DNA from: Mediterranea massiliensis
GTDB taxonomy: Bacteria; Bacteroidota; Bacteroidia; Bacteroidales; Bacteroidaceae
Assembly: GCA_958402075.1 (NCBI GenBank)
Contig: CATXSD010000084.1
Coordinates: 1-11,278 of the forward strand
Reading direction: 5' to 3'
DNA length: 11,278 nucleotides
The notes beneath the pieces were generated by a model. The model was not told the DNA's origin and searched no databases. It saw only the letters and a list, made by a program, of their open reading frames with translations. Below, piece after piece: positions 1 through 6,749 of the stretch; the first letter of the stretch is position 1, and each line of letters starts with the position of its first letter. The position numbers and the translations under genes are program-made.

Positions 1-1775
1 CCATGGCCTATGCCACCCAAGGTTATAATGACTATACCGAAAGCACGGTGATAGCCAATATTGACTTTGACCAGAAACTGGACTTCATTACCAAGGGACT
101 TTCGTTCAAGGCGCTGTTTTCTTTCAAGAACTGGAGCTATACGTCCACCAGCCGCTACCAGTCCTACAACAAGTACTATCTGAAAGGCTATTCGCAGAAT
201 GCAGACGGCAGTTACAACTATGATATCTCGGCGATGGGCGAGCCGTCCCGCCATAGCATGACCACGTCCAACTCGACGACAGGCGACCGTAAGTTCTACT
301 TCCAGAGTTATTTCAATTACGACCGTACCTTTGCCGATGCCCACAATGTAAGCGGAATGTTGTTGTGGAACCTGGAACAATACGACAGCAATGCTCCCAG
401 CAGCCTGATTTCTTCGCTTCCCCAGCGTAAAATGGGTTTTGCCGCCCGCTTGGCCTACGACTACAAACATCGGTACATGTTGGAAGTGAACGCCGGTTAC
501 AACGGGTCGGAAAACTTTGCACCCGGACATCGTTGGGGCTTCTTCCCCTCCATTTCGGCCGGATGGAACATTTCGGAAGAGCGTTTCTGGGAACCGTTGA
601 AGGACATTGTGTCCAATCTGAAGATTCGCGGATCGTATGGTCTGGTGGGAAATGACCAGACCAACTCGGACCGTTTCCTTTATTTGGCCCAGGTCAATTT
701 GACGGGTTCCGGTTCTTACCAGACGGGTTATGGCAGCAATCTGGTCAGCCATTCGGGGCCTACTTATACGCGTTTTCAGAATGACGACATCACCTGGGAG
801 GTCGGTCATAAACTGAATGTCGGTGTAGATATGCAGTTTTTCCACGCGTTGAACGTGACGGTGGAGGCATTCCAGGAAATCCGTGACAACATCTTCCAGA
901 CCAAAAACTCCATACCCAATTATCTGGGAACGGGAAGCACGACCATCTATGGCAATCTGGCCAAGGTGAAAAACTGGGGAGCAGAGTTGTCTGTAGACTA
1001 CGGCAAGCAGTTCAACCGTGACTTTTCGATGCAGTTCAAGGGAACCTTTACTTTTGCGCGCAATAAGATTTTGGAGTATGACGAAGGTTCGGGCTTGCGG
1101 CCTGCCCTCAGTTCCGTGGGCAAGAAGCTGAACTCCATCTGGGGATATGTGGCCGACGGACTTTATATTGATGAGGCAGACATCGCCAACAGTCCGACTT
1201 CTACGTTGGGCAACATCACCATAGCCCCGGGTGACATCAAATATGTGGACCAGCCGGATGCCGACGGCAATTATGACGGGCAAATCACCAGTGATGACCA
1301 GGTGGTTATCGGTAATCCTACCGTGCCGGAAATCGTATACGGTTTCGGTCCGAGCTTCGTTTACAAGCAGTGGGACTTCTCGTTCTTCTTTCAGGGACAG
1401 GCCAAGGTATCATTGATGATGAGCGATTTCGAACCCTTCGGGTCCAGCTATAACCGCAATGTGCTGCAATGGATTGCCGATGATTATTGGAGTGTGGACA
1501 ACCAGAATCCCAATGCGGCCCATCCTCGTCTGACACAATATGTAAATGAGAACAACACGGTCAGCAGTACCTACTGGTTGCGGAATGCAGCTTTCCTGAA
1601 ACTGAAGAACATCGAATTGGGATATACCTTCAAGAAAGCCCGTTTCTATATTAGTGGCGCCAACCTGCTGACTTTTTCTCCCTTTAAGTTGTGGGATCCC
1701 GAAATGGGAGGAGGCAAGGGACTGACCTATCCTACCCAACGCACGTATAACATTGGCGTACAGGTAACGTTGTAA
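1..1775 (+). CDS. SusC-like TonB-dependent outer-membrane transporter, C-terminal part (5' end outside window)
   Basis: This is the barrel portion of a SusC/RagA-family TonB-dependent porin, which imports oligosaccharides (or other large ligands) across the outer membrane using TonB energy, capped by its SusD partner. The reading frame (codons starting at base 3) is open to the window edge. The ATG at 3 is therefore an internal Met, and the signal peptide, carboxypeptidase-like domain and plug are missing. About 590 residues are visible. They alternate aromatic-rich beta strands with polar loops and contain the family signature FAPGHRWGFFPSISAGW at about residues 172-188, then KIRGSYGLVGND. 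Late in the protein come a GLYIDEADI segment and an acidic DADGNYDGQITSDDQ stretch, typical of SusC extracellular loops. The C-terminus ends in a strand finishing VQVTL, as expected for barrel insertion. The susD-like gene starts only 6-18 bp downstream, so the two are co-transcribed. The substrate cannot be told from this part. Confidence 0.96.
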   Translation, partial: MAYATQGYNDYTESTVIANIDFDQKLDFITKGLSFKALFSFKNWSYTSTSRYQSYNKYYLKGYSQNADGSYNYDISAMGEPSRHSMTTSNSTTGDRKFYFQSYFNYDRTFADAHNVSGMLLWNLEQYDSNAPSSLISSLPQRKMGFAARLAYDYKHRYMLEVNAGYNGSENFAPGHRWGFFPSISAGWNISEERFWEPLKDIVSNLKIRGSYGLVGNDQTNSDRFLYLAQVNLTGSGSYQTGYGSNLVSHSGPTYTRFQNDDITWEVGHKLNVGVDMQFFHALNVTVEAFQEIRDNIFQTKNSIPNYLGTGSTTIYGNLAKVKNWGAELSVDYGKQFNRDFSMQFKGTFTFARNKILEYDEGSGLRPALSSVGKKLNSIWGYVADGLYIDEADIANSPTSTLGNITIAPGDIKYVDQPDADGNYDGQITSDDQVVIGNPTVPEIVYGFGPSFVYKQWDFSFFFQGQAKVSLMMSDFEPFGSSYNRNVLQWIADDYWSVDNQNPNAAHPRLTQYVNENNTVSSTYWLRNAAFLKLKNIELGYTFKKARFYISGANLLTFSPFKLWDPEMGGGKGLTYPTQRTYNIGVQVTL

Positions 1776-1781
1776 TATCAA

Positions 1782-3731
1782 ATGAAAGAAATCATGAAAA
1801 AGAAATCATATTATATTTATCTGCTCCTGTTGTCGGTCATGATAGGAGCTTCATCCTGCAATTATCTGGATGTGGTGCCCGACGAAATAGATACCGAAGA
1901 AGATGCTTTTTCCGATTATTCGGCAGTCTTGAATTATCTGTATTCCTGCTATTCATATCTGCCCGAATCGCGCAGCGGTACAAGTTCTCTCGACCTGATG
2001 ACGGGCGATGAAGTGGTGACGGCCTTCGAGCATGAAACGTTCGCCTCTTTCCCAAAAGGAAACTATTCGAGCAGCAATACAGTCATATCCTATTGGAATA
2101 CTTTCTTCAACGGACTGCGGCAATGCTATCTCTTTCTGGACAATGTGGATACTGTGCAGGATCCAGACTTTACGGATGAGCTCCGGACAGACTTCAAGGC
2201 ACAGGTGAAGTTCCTGATAGCCTATTATCACTACATGCTGATACGCTGCTACGGTCCGGTAATCATCATTACCGGAGTGGAGGATGTCAACCAGAGTTCT
2301 GAGAATTATAAGTCGCGTACGCCGCTGGATGATTGTGTGGAGTTTGTCTGCAATCTGTTCGACGAGGCTGCGGCCGATCTTCCGGAAGTGAGGAGCGATG
2401 CGAGTGAATTCGGGTTGGCGACGAGTGTGGCTGCCAAGGCATTGAAGGCCAAAATGCTGTTGTACGCAGCTTCCCCTCTTTTCAATTACGGTGGAGGAAG
2501 TCCCAGTGCTGAGATGAAGAGCTATTACGAATCGTTGAAAAACAATGACGGTACGGCGTTGATGCCGTTGTCATACGATGCCAATAAATGGACGGAATGC
2601 CAGACGGCCATGAAGGAGGCAATAGAGGCGGCCGAAAGCGCCGGATTCAGCCTGTATGATACGGACGATTATAGCGAAGACGGCAACGAGTCACCCGAAG
2701 ACCCTTATCAGCATCGCTTGCGTTGGAATATAATGGATTATTCGACCGATGGAGGAAACAGCGAGGTGATTTATGCCGATTCGCGTTCGGAAGGCTATTA
2801 CGGCATTCAGAACAAGTCCATGCCGTTTTGTTCGGGATGTGCATGGAACGGCATTGCACCCACTTGGGCCATGCTGAACCGTTTCTATACCAGGAACGGA
2901 TTGCCATGGAATGAAGACCCTGAAACGAAGGGACTGGACCCGTTGGAAATAGTAACGGTCGATGATGCTCATGCCGATGAAGCGGCTGTAGGCGAGCAGA
3001 CCCTTCAGTTTAATCTGAACAGGGAACCCCGGTTTTATGCATGGGTGGCATTTCAGGGAGGATATTATGAAGTGACAAGCGCTTCGACACTGGGTGCTTA
3101 TGCCAGCGACCCTACTTATGATTCCGAGAAACGCAGGCTGGTATGCGACTTCGTTTTGGGAGGCAATTGTTCGCGAGGAACCACCTCTTCTTCGCGCACA
3201 AACAACTATTCGCCGTCGGGGTACCTGAACAAGAAGGGAGTAAGTCCGGACTATTCCATGACCACTTCCTTGCAGACTCCTTATTTTTATCCCTGGCCTG
3301 TCATTCGTTTGGCAGACTTGTATCTCGGGTATGCGGAGGCTTGTGTCGAGGTGAACGATCTGGAAACGGCCAAGACATATCTCAACAAAGTGAGGGAGCG
3401 TGCCGGCATTCCGGATGTAGAAACTTCATGGAGCGGAGTCGCTGCCCTGACGCAAGACAAGATGAGGGATATTGTCCGTCAGGAACGTATGGTCGAATTG
3501 TATCTGGAGAATCAGAATTTCTGGGACATGCGCCGCTGGCTGCTGGCCGAAGATTATTTCGATACCAAAGCGCAGGGATTGAATATTGACGCTACGTCGC
3601 TTGCCCAGTTTGCCCGGCTGACTGAAATCGATTTTGAAAGAAAGTTTACCAGTCCCACCAATTATCTGTTGCCCATCCCCAACAGTGACCTCAATACCAA
3701 TGAAAATCTGGTAAACAATCCGGGATATTGA
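1782..3731 (+). CDS. SusD/RagB-family nutrient-binding outer-membrane lipoprotein
   Basis: This is the surface lipoprotein partner of the upstream SusC-like porin; it binds glycan and acts as the lid of the transporter. It has 649 residues, somewhat longer than many SusD proteins. The N-terminus has Lys-rich residues, a hydrophobic stretch YIYLLLLSVMIGASS and a lipobox Cys at residue 26, so it should be lipidated. The start is uncertain: the ATG at 1794 (MKKKSYY) gives a cleaner signal peptide and 18-bp spacing from susC, whereas the ATG at 1782 gives four extra residues. Family hallmarks are the helical segment AAKALKAKMLLYAASPLFN, the RLADLYLGYAEACVEVNDLE repeat-like helices from about residue 509, the RQERMVELYLENQNFWDMRRW motif, and the terminal PIPNSDLNTNENLVNNPGY, which matches the usual SusD ending. 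It is the second gene of the operon. Specificity cannot be read from the sequence. Confidence 0.96.
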   Translation: MKEIMKKKSYYIYLLLLSVMIGASSCNYLDVVPDEIDTEEDAFSDYSAVLNYLYSCYSYLPESRSGTSSLDLMTGDEVVTAFEHETFASFPKGNYSSSNTVISYWNTFFNGLRQCYLFLDNVDTVQDPDFTDELRTDFKAQVKFLIAYYHYMLIRCYGPVIIITGVEDVNQSSENYKSRTPLDDCVEFVCNLFDEAAADLPEVRSDASEFGLATSVAAKALKAKMLLYAASPLFNYGGGSPSAEMKSYYESLKNNDGTALMPLSYDANKWTECQTAMKEAIEAAESAGFSLYDTDDYSEDGNESPEDPYQHRLRWNIMDYSTDGGNSEVIYADSRSEGYYGIQNKSMPFCSGCAWNGIAPTWAMLNRFYTRNGLPWNEDPETKGLDPLEIVTVDDAHADEAAVGEQTLQFNLNREPRFYAWVAFQGGYYEVTSASTLGAYASDPTYDSEKRRLVCDFVLGGNCSRGTTSSSRTNNYSPSGYLNKKGVSPDYSMTTSLQTPYFYPWPVIRLADLYLGYAEACVEVNDLETAKTYLNKVRERAGIPDVETSWSGVAALTQDKMRDIVRQERMVELYLENQNFWDMRRWLLAEDYFDTKAQGLNIDATSLAQFARLTEIDFERKFTSPTNYLLPIPNSDLNTNENLVNNPGY

Positions 3732-3917
3732 TAGATGTATGGAATTGAAAAAGCAGGGAATGAGGAGTCTTGCGGGAAGAAGCGGAGCCGCTGTGTAAGA
3801 AGAGTTATAGATTAAGGTGAAAAGGATTGGGCGCTTTCGTGCTTTCTGCGACTCCTGTTCCTTGCTGTTTCAGTAATGTGAAAAAGGAACAAATGAGAAT
3901 TAATCAATGAATATCGT
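3732..3917 (+). other. Intergenic spacer with imperfect long inverted repeat
   Basis: This 186-bp gap separates the SusD-like gene from the next lipoprotein gene. No TAnnTTTG promoter box is visible on the plus strand, so the downstream gene is probably read through from susCD. Segments at about 3751-3779 (AGCAGGGAATGAGGAGTC) and 3842-3871 (GACTCCTGTTCCTTGCTG) are approximately reverse-complementary. The best block is a GGAGTC/GACTCC core followed by a GGAA/TTCC pairing. A small internal hairpin AGCG-GAGC-CGCT lies at 3781-3792. A folded spacer could set relative expression of the two genes. No oligo-T run follows it, so it does not look like an intrinsic terminator. Confidence 0.4.
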
Positions 3918-4847
3918 ATGATAAGTATGAGTAAAATGACAAAAAGAACGATGTTTGCTGTTGTTGCGGCATTTTTTTTGATGATAATGGGGGTTGCCTG
4001 TTCGGAGAATGAGGGATATGTTCCCGTGTCTCTGGATGCCGCTACCCTGAGTTATAAGACAGGACCGGGAACCATTACTCTGTTTTGGGATATACCGGAG
4101 GATGCAGACTACTATTATGTGCGTGTCAATTATACGACACCGGAGGGCGACTGTATGCGGTCTGCCAGTATTTATTCCGACTCGTTGCTGGTCGATGATT
4201 TGCTGAACGCATACGGCCCCATCACCTTTATGTTGACTACGGTCAGCAAGGATGGGACTGAAGGGGATACTTCGTGTTCGGTCACTGCCCAGGCCGATCC
4301 TGTGGAGCGCAGTGAGGTCTTGACAACAACGGCATTGTCGTTGGTGTCCGACAGTTTGTGGACCGATGCGCAGGAATCGTCTGAAGGACCGATTGCCAAT
4401 CTGATAGACGGTGATGCCAGCACTTATTTCCACATGAACTGGAGTGGTACGGTGACCGATTTCCCTCATTACATTGTAGTCGATTTGGGCAAGGAAGTTA
4501 CCAACGTTATGTTCAGCTATACGTGTCGCGATAATGCCAACTGTAACAATCCCAAAGAAATGGAACTGTATGCTACGACTTCGTTCGATGGCAAAACGTT
4601 TGATGAAACGAGCTTCGATGCCGAGCTGTTGGGGGCTTTAAGCGACCTTCCGGCCGAACAGGCTGCCAGCTATACGTCGGGTCAATATACTGCCAGTGTT
4701 CCTTTCCGCTATCTGTGGTTTAAGGTTTTGTCGGAAGTCAACGGGAACCAGTACATTGCCTTGGCCGAACTGAGTGTCAGTGAATGGCAGATGGAGGTGG
4801 AAGATCCGGAGCAGGAATATTTGGACGGACTGGCAGACGGTGAATAG
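3918..4847 (+). CDS. Discoidin-domain lipoprotein, probable surface glycan-binding protein (SGBP)
   Basis: The product is a 309-residue predicted lipoprotein in the slot after susCD where polysaccharide-utilisation loci usually encode a surface glycan-binding protein. The signal peptide is TMFAVVAAFFLMIMGVA followed by Cys28, then SENEG, an acidic stretch like those associated with surface export of Bacteroidetes lipoproteins. Residues about 35-128 form a beta-sandwich-like segment (TITLFWDIPEDADYYYVRVNY, then ITFMLTTVSKDGTEG) resembling fibronectin-III or related Bacteroides N-terminal domains of unknown function. Residues about 140-300 resemble an F5/8 type C (discoidin, CBM32-like) fold: NLIDGDASTYFHMNW from residue 161, HYIVVDLGKEV, a central strand FSYTCRDN, and the closing FRYLWFKVLSEVNG...IALAELSVSEW. 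Three close starts exist (3918, 3927, 3936); the last gives the most typical signal peptide. The short acidic C-terminal tail ends at TAG 4845-4847, whose last G begins the first repeat element. No catalytic motif is visible. A glycan-binding role is inferred from fold and position. Confidence 0.85.
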   Translation: MISMSKMTKRTMFAVVAAFFLMIMGVACSENEGYVPVSLDAATLSYKTGPGTITLFWDIPEDADYYYVRVNYTTPEGDCMRSASIYSDSLLVDDLLNAYGPITFMLTTVSKDGTEGDTSCSVTAQADPVERSEVLTTTALSLVSDSLWTDAQESSEGPIANLIDGDASTYFHMNWSGTVTDFPHYIVVDLGKEVTNVMFSYTCRDNANCNNPKEMELYATTSFDGKTFDETSFDAELLGALSDLPAEQAASYTSGQYTASVPFRYLWFKVLSEVNGNQYIALAELSVSEWQMEVEDPEQEYLDGLADGE

Positions 4848-4864
4848 CCTGTTCGCGTACGGGC
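4847..4864 (+). other. Hairpin directly at the end of the discoidin lipoprotein gene
   Basis: The stem GCCTGT / ACGGGC encloses the loop TCGCGT. It has six pairs, one of them a U-G wobble; copy B (6630-6647) has the Watson-Crick C-G pair there. The hairpin starts at the final G of the TAG stop codon and is followed by ATAAAAAAA, not a T tract. It is therefore not a canonical plus-strand terminator by itself, although it may stabilise the 3' end of the susC/susD operon mRNA. Confidence 0.6.
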
Positions 4865-4866
4865 AT

Positions 4867-4891
4867 AAAAAAAGGAGTACCGCTGTACTCC
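4867..4891 (-). terminator. Rho-independent terminator of candidate sRNA A
   Basis: Read on the minus strand, GGAGTAC-AGCG-GTACTCC forms a perfect 7-bp stem with a 4-nt loop, immediately followed by seven Ts (plus-strand A run 4867-4873). This is a canonical intrinsic terminator, and only in the minus direction. On the plus strand the same stem is followed by AACCTTTGTT, a poor U tract. Confidence 0.85.
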
Positions 4892-4930
4892 AACCTTTGT
4901 TAACCTTAAAATCTAATACTATGAAAACAC
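4867..4930 (-). ncRNA. Candidate small RNA, copy A (about 64 nt)
   Basis: A minus-strand unit is predicted from an upstream Bacteroides-type promoter (4935-4965) and a downstream intrinsic terminator (4867-4891). With a start 5-8 nt past the -7 box, the RNA would begin near 4930 and be about 64 nt long. The 5' part is A/U-rich and appears unpaired (…UUUUCAUAGUAUUAGAU…), followed by AAGGUUAACAAAGGUU and the terminator stem. There is no ATG on this strand inside the unit, so it should be non-coding. Apart from the first few bases, its sequence is identical to copy B. Its 5' portion is the reverse complement of an ATGAAAA-type gene start. The family name is not recognised with certainty; transcription is inferred. 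Confidence 0.65.
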
Positions 4931-4934
4931 ATTG

Positions 4935-4965
4935 CAAAGGTACGGACTTTAGAGAAACCTGCAAA
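4935..4965 (-). promoter_or_regulatory. Bacteroides-type promoter for candidate sRNA A
   Basis: On the minus strand there is a TTTG at 4965-4962, exactly 19 bp, then TACCTTTG at 4942-4935. This matches the known Bacteroides primary sigma factor consensus (TTTG at -33, TAnnTTTG at -7, about 19-20 bp apart). Copy B has the same two boxes and the same 19-bp spacing although three bases inside the spacer differ. The boxes are therefore better conserved than their surroundings. Confidence 0.8.
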
Positions 4966-5051
4966 TTATGGGGCGGGGAAAAGCTGTTTTATAACATGTA
5001 TTAAAACATTTACAGCTTTATTTGGATGTTTTTCTGCGTTTTGCAGATTCG

Positions 5052-5086
5052 TTTGCATCTCCGAGAGATTCGTTTTCTTATCTTTG
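5052..5086 (+). promoter_or_regulatory. Putative promoter of the TlpA-like gene
   Basis: TATCTTTG at 5079-5086 matches the Bacteroides -7 consensus TAnnTTTG. A TTTG at 5052-5055 could be the -33 box, but its spacing is 23 bp, longer than usual, so the -7 box is the firmer call. Between the boxes lies an inverted repeat ATCTC-CGA-GAGAT (5057-5069), which could be an operator or coincidental. Transcription would start near 5092-5096, shortly before the start codons. Confidence 0.55.
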
Positions 5087-5119
5087 TTGCATCCTGCCAA
5101 GGCGGGGTAAAACGATGTC

Positions 5120-6625
5120 ATGTCCAACGATGTTATGCGATTGCCTATGAAACCTTTGCTTTTTCTGTTCTGTCTGTTTCTGTGCAGCTTCGACGGCCTT
5201 TGGGCCGACAGTCACGAACCCCTCCGGACGGCGGTGGTACAGGGCCGCATCCTGAACCGGGAAGTCTATCCGAATGAAAAGGAACTGCAGCTGGTGCTGG
5301 TATCCTTTACTCCCAGTCAGGAGACGGTGTACAAGGCTCCTGTCAGGGAGGACGGCACCTTCTCGTTCAGCGTGCCGCTCTGCGAGGCGGTGTGCGAGTT
5401 TTCTCTTCGCAATTACGCACCGCGTCTGTATCTGGCGCCGGGCGACAGCCTCCGCCTGCAGATCGATTTCAAGGACTTGTTCCATCTGGTGGTGGAGGGG
5501 ACTTCGGCCACACTGAATCAAGGTATGCTGGCTTTTACGGAAGGAGGTTTCTACAGGCCGGATTATGTTTATATGGACGATGTCGGCTCGTCGGCAGAGG
5601 CGTTCGGGCAGGCTGTGCAGGCGGAGTATGCGCTCCGGCAGCAGAAGCGGGAGGAGTTTCTGGAGCGTTACCATCCCACAGCCGAGGTGGCTGAGCTGAC
5701 GGAGCGTCTGTTGCGTGCCGACTATTACGCCGAATGTTTCCGATATGCACAGCTACGGATCAGGAGGCTTTATGGGCAGAAGCAGGTGGACTGGCAGAAG
5801 GAGACGGCTGCCTGCGAGGCGCTGATGCCCGATGTGGACGCGTTGCTGGCCGACAAGATTATCACCTCCGCTCATTTTCGGCTAATGTATCAGCTGAAGT
5901 TTTATTTGAGGTACCGTCGCGCCGTGGCGGGCGACCTTGATTTTACCGGCAAGGACCTGGTGGACGAGCAGCAGGGCAACAGGGTGGCCCAGTTCCTGCT
6001 GGCCGACCTGTTGGGCGCTTCGCTGGCGGCCAACGATACGGTGGCCATGGATTCCGTCCGTCAGGAATATGACGCGCTGGTACAGGTGCCCGTGCTCCGC
6101 CATTCCCTGAGCCTGCTTTACCGGCGGACGGCCGACTACTTGCGTCGTCCCGAAACCTTTTCCCGCTACCTGCTGCATGGCGATGCCGACACTCCCGAGG
6201 CGGAACAGTATATGGCTCCCCTGCGGTCGCTGATAGACAAACATCGGGGCAAGGTGCTCTACATCGATTTCTGGGGCGTGTTCTGCCCTCCCTGCCTGGC
6301 GGAGATGGAGCCGCTGAAGCAGTTGCGTGCCCGATACGACACGGACGAGGTGGCGATGGTCAGCCTCTGCGTCAGCGGGAAACGCGCCGATTACGAGCGG
6401 ATATTGCAGCGTTTTTCGTTGAAGGAAACGGCGTTGGAATGTCTGTACTGGGAAGACTTTGCCGCGCGTGAAGTCTTGCAGAAAATGTCCAATCATTTGG
6501 GACAGGACAGAGTACCCTACTTCCTGCTGGTGAATAAAGAGGGGGTGATTGTGAATTACGGTTCGGCCCTCCGTCCCAGTTGGCCGGAGACGGCTGTCCA
6601 GATAGACGGCTGGAAGGCCCGGTGA
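5120..6625 (+). CDS. Exported TlpA-like thioredoxin-fold protein with N-terminal beta domain
   Basis: This is a predicted periplasmic thiol-disulfide oxidoreductase of the TlpA/thioredoxin type common in Bacteroidetes. The frame opens at 5120, but the ATG at 5147 (MKPLLFLFCLFLCSFDGLWA, then DSHE) gives a proper Sec signal peptide and is the more likely start; there is no convincing lipobox. Residues about 38-140 form a beta-rich domain (VQGRILNREVYPNEKELQL … APGDSLRLQIDF), like the N-terminal domains of other Bacteroides TlpA-like proteins. Residues about 150-365 are mostly helical and contain many charged residues. The thioredoxin domain begins near 370 (GKVLYIDFWGVFCPPC), with active-site CPPC at residues 389-392 and the cis-proline in DRVPYFLL at about 466. 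Phe replaces the usual Trp before the first active Cys. It stands alone between two copies of the repeat element, with its own promoter-like -7 box. The substrate is unknown. Confidence 0.88.
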   Translation: MSNDVMRLPMKPLLFLFCLFLCSFDGLWADSHEPLRTAVVQGRILNREVYPNEKELQLVLVSFTPSQETVYKAPVREDGTFSFSVPLCEAVCEFSLRNYAPRLYLAPGDSLRLQIDFKDLFHLVVEGTSATLNQGMLAFTEGGFYRPDYVYMDDVGSSAEAFGQAVQAEYALRQQKREEFLERYHPTAEVAELTERLLRADYYAECFRYAQLRIRRLYGQKQVDWQKETAACEALMPDVDALLADKIITSAHFRLMYQLKFYLRYRRAVAGDLDFTGKDLVDEQQGNRVAQFLLADLLGASLAANDTVAMDSVRQEYDALVQVPVLRHSLSLLYRRTADYLRRPETFSRYLLHGDADTPEAEQYMAPLRSLIDKHRGKVLYIDFWGVFCPPCLAEMEPLKQLRARYDTDEVAMVSLCVSGKRADYERILQRFSLKETALECLYWEDFAAREVLQKMSNHLGQDRVPYFLLVNKEGVIVNYGSALRPSWPETAVQIDGWKAR

Positions 6626-6629
6626 GCAG

Positions 6630-6647
6630 GCCCGTTCGCGTACGGGC
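6630..6647 (+). other. Hairpin directly after the TlpA-like gene
   Basis: GCCCGT / ACGGGC with loop TCGCGT forms a fully Watson-Crick 6-bp stem starting 5 bp after the stop codon. It matches the hairpin at 4847-4864 with one base change (C here, T there) that still pairs, as a U-G wobble. No T tract follows on the plus strand. On the minus strand it lies just past the sRNA terminator. Confidence 0.6.
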
Positions 6648-6649
6648 AT

Positions 6650-6674
6650 AAAAAAAGGAGTACCGCTGTACTCC
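6650..6674 (-). terminator. Rho-independent terminator of candidate sRNA B
   Basis: On the minus strand a perfect 7-bp stem GGAGTAC/GTACTCC with loop AGCG is followed by seven Ts (plus-strand A run 6650-6656). It is identical to the terminator of copy A. Confidence 0.85.
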
Positions 6675-6713
6675 AACCTTTGTTAACCTTAAAATCTAAT
6701 ACTATGAAAAACA
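6650..6713 (-). ncRNA. Candidate small RNA, copy B (about 64 nt)
   Basis: This is the minus-strand unit bounded by the promoter at 6719-6749 and the terminator at 6650-6674. The expected 5' end is around 6711-6714. The body is the same as copy A except for one additional U in the 5' U run (UUUUUCAU here, UUUUCAU in copy A). No start codon is present on the minus strand. It would end about 25 bp short of the convergent stop codon of the TlpA-like gene, so plus-strand read-through from that gene would produce its perfect antisense. Transcription and function are inferred from promoter, terminator and two-copy conservation. Confidence 0.65.
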
Positions 6714-6718
6714 CGATG

Positions 6719-6749
6719 CAAAGGTACGGACTTTTGGGAAATCTGCAAA
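6719..6749 (-). promoter_or_regulatory. Bacteroides-type promoter for candidate sRNA B
   Basis: On the minus strand there is TTTG at 6749-6746, a 19-bp spacer, then TACCTTTG at 6726-6719. Both boxes match the Bacteroides consensus fully and are identical to those of copy A. Confidence 0.8.

Larger units (their letters stand above)
4847..4969. repeat. Direct repeat copy A (about 120 bp), carries a minus-strand sRNA-like unit
   Basis: This is the first of two direct copies; the other is at 6630-6753. Bases 4851-4927 are identical to 6634-6710, 77 bp without mismatch. On the left, identity extends through GCC(T/C) with one mismatch. On the right it continues with a one-base indel in an A run and five substitutions as far as the CAAATT at 4962-4967. 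In order on the plus strand it holds a GCCTGT/ACGGGC hairpin, A7, a GGAGTAC/GTACTCC hairpin, a conserved body, and then CAAAGGTA and CAAA, which on the minus strand read TACCTTTG and TTTG. The element begins at the last base of the upstream stop codon. Confidence 0.92.

Noticed and set aside
3907..3921. Four-codon mini-ORF (ATG AAT ATC GTA TGA) whose stop overlaps the 3918 ATG
   Set aside because: It could suggest translational coupling, but the real start may be 3927 or 3936, and such tiny frames arise easily by chance.
4874..4891. GGAGTAC/GTACTCC hairpin as a plus-strand terminator of the Sus-type operon
   Set aside because: The plus-strand downstream sequence is AACCTTTGTTAACC without a T run, whereas the minus-strand side has seven Ts. 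It may assist plus-strand ends but is called only for the minus strand.
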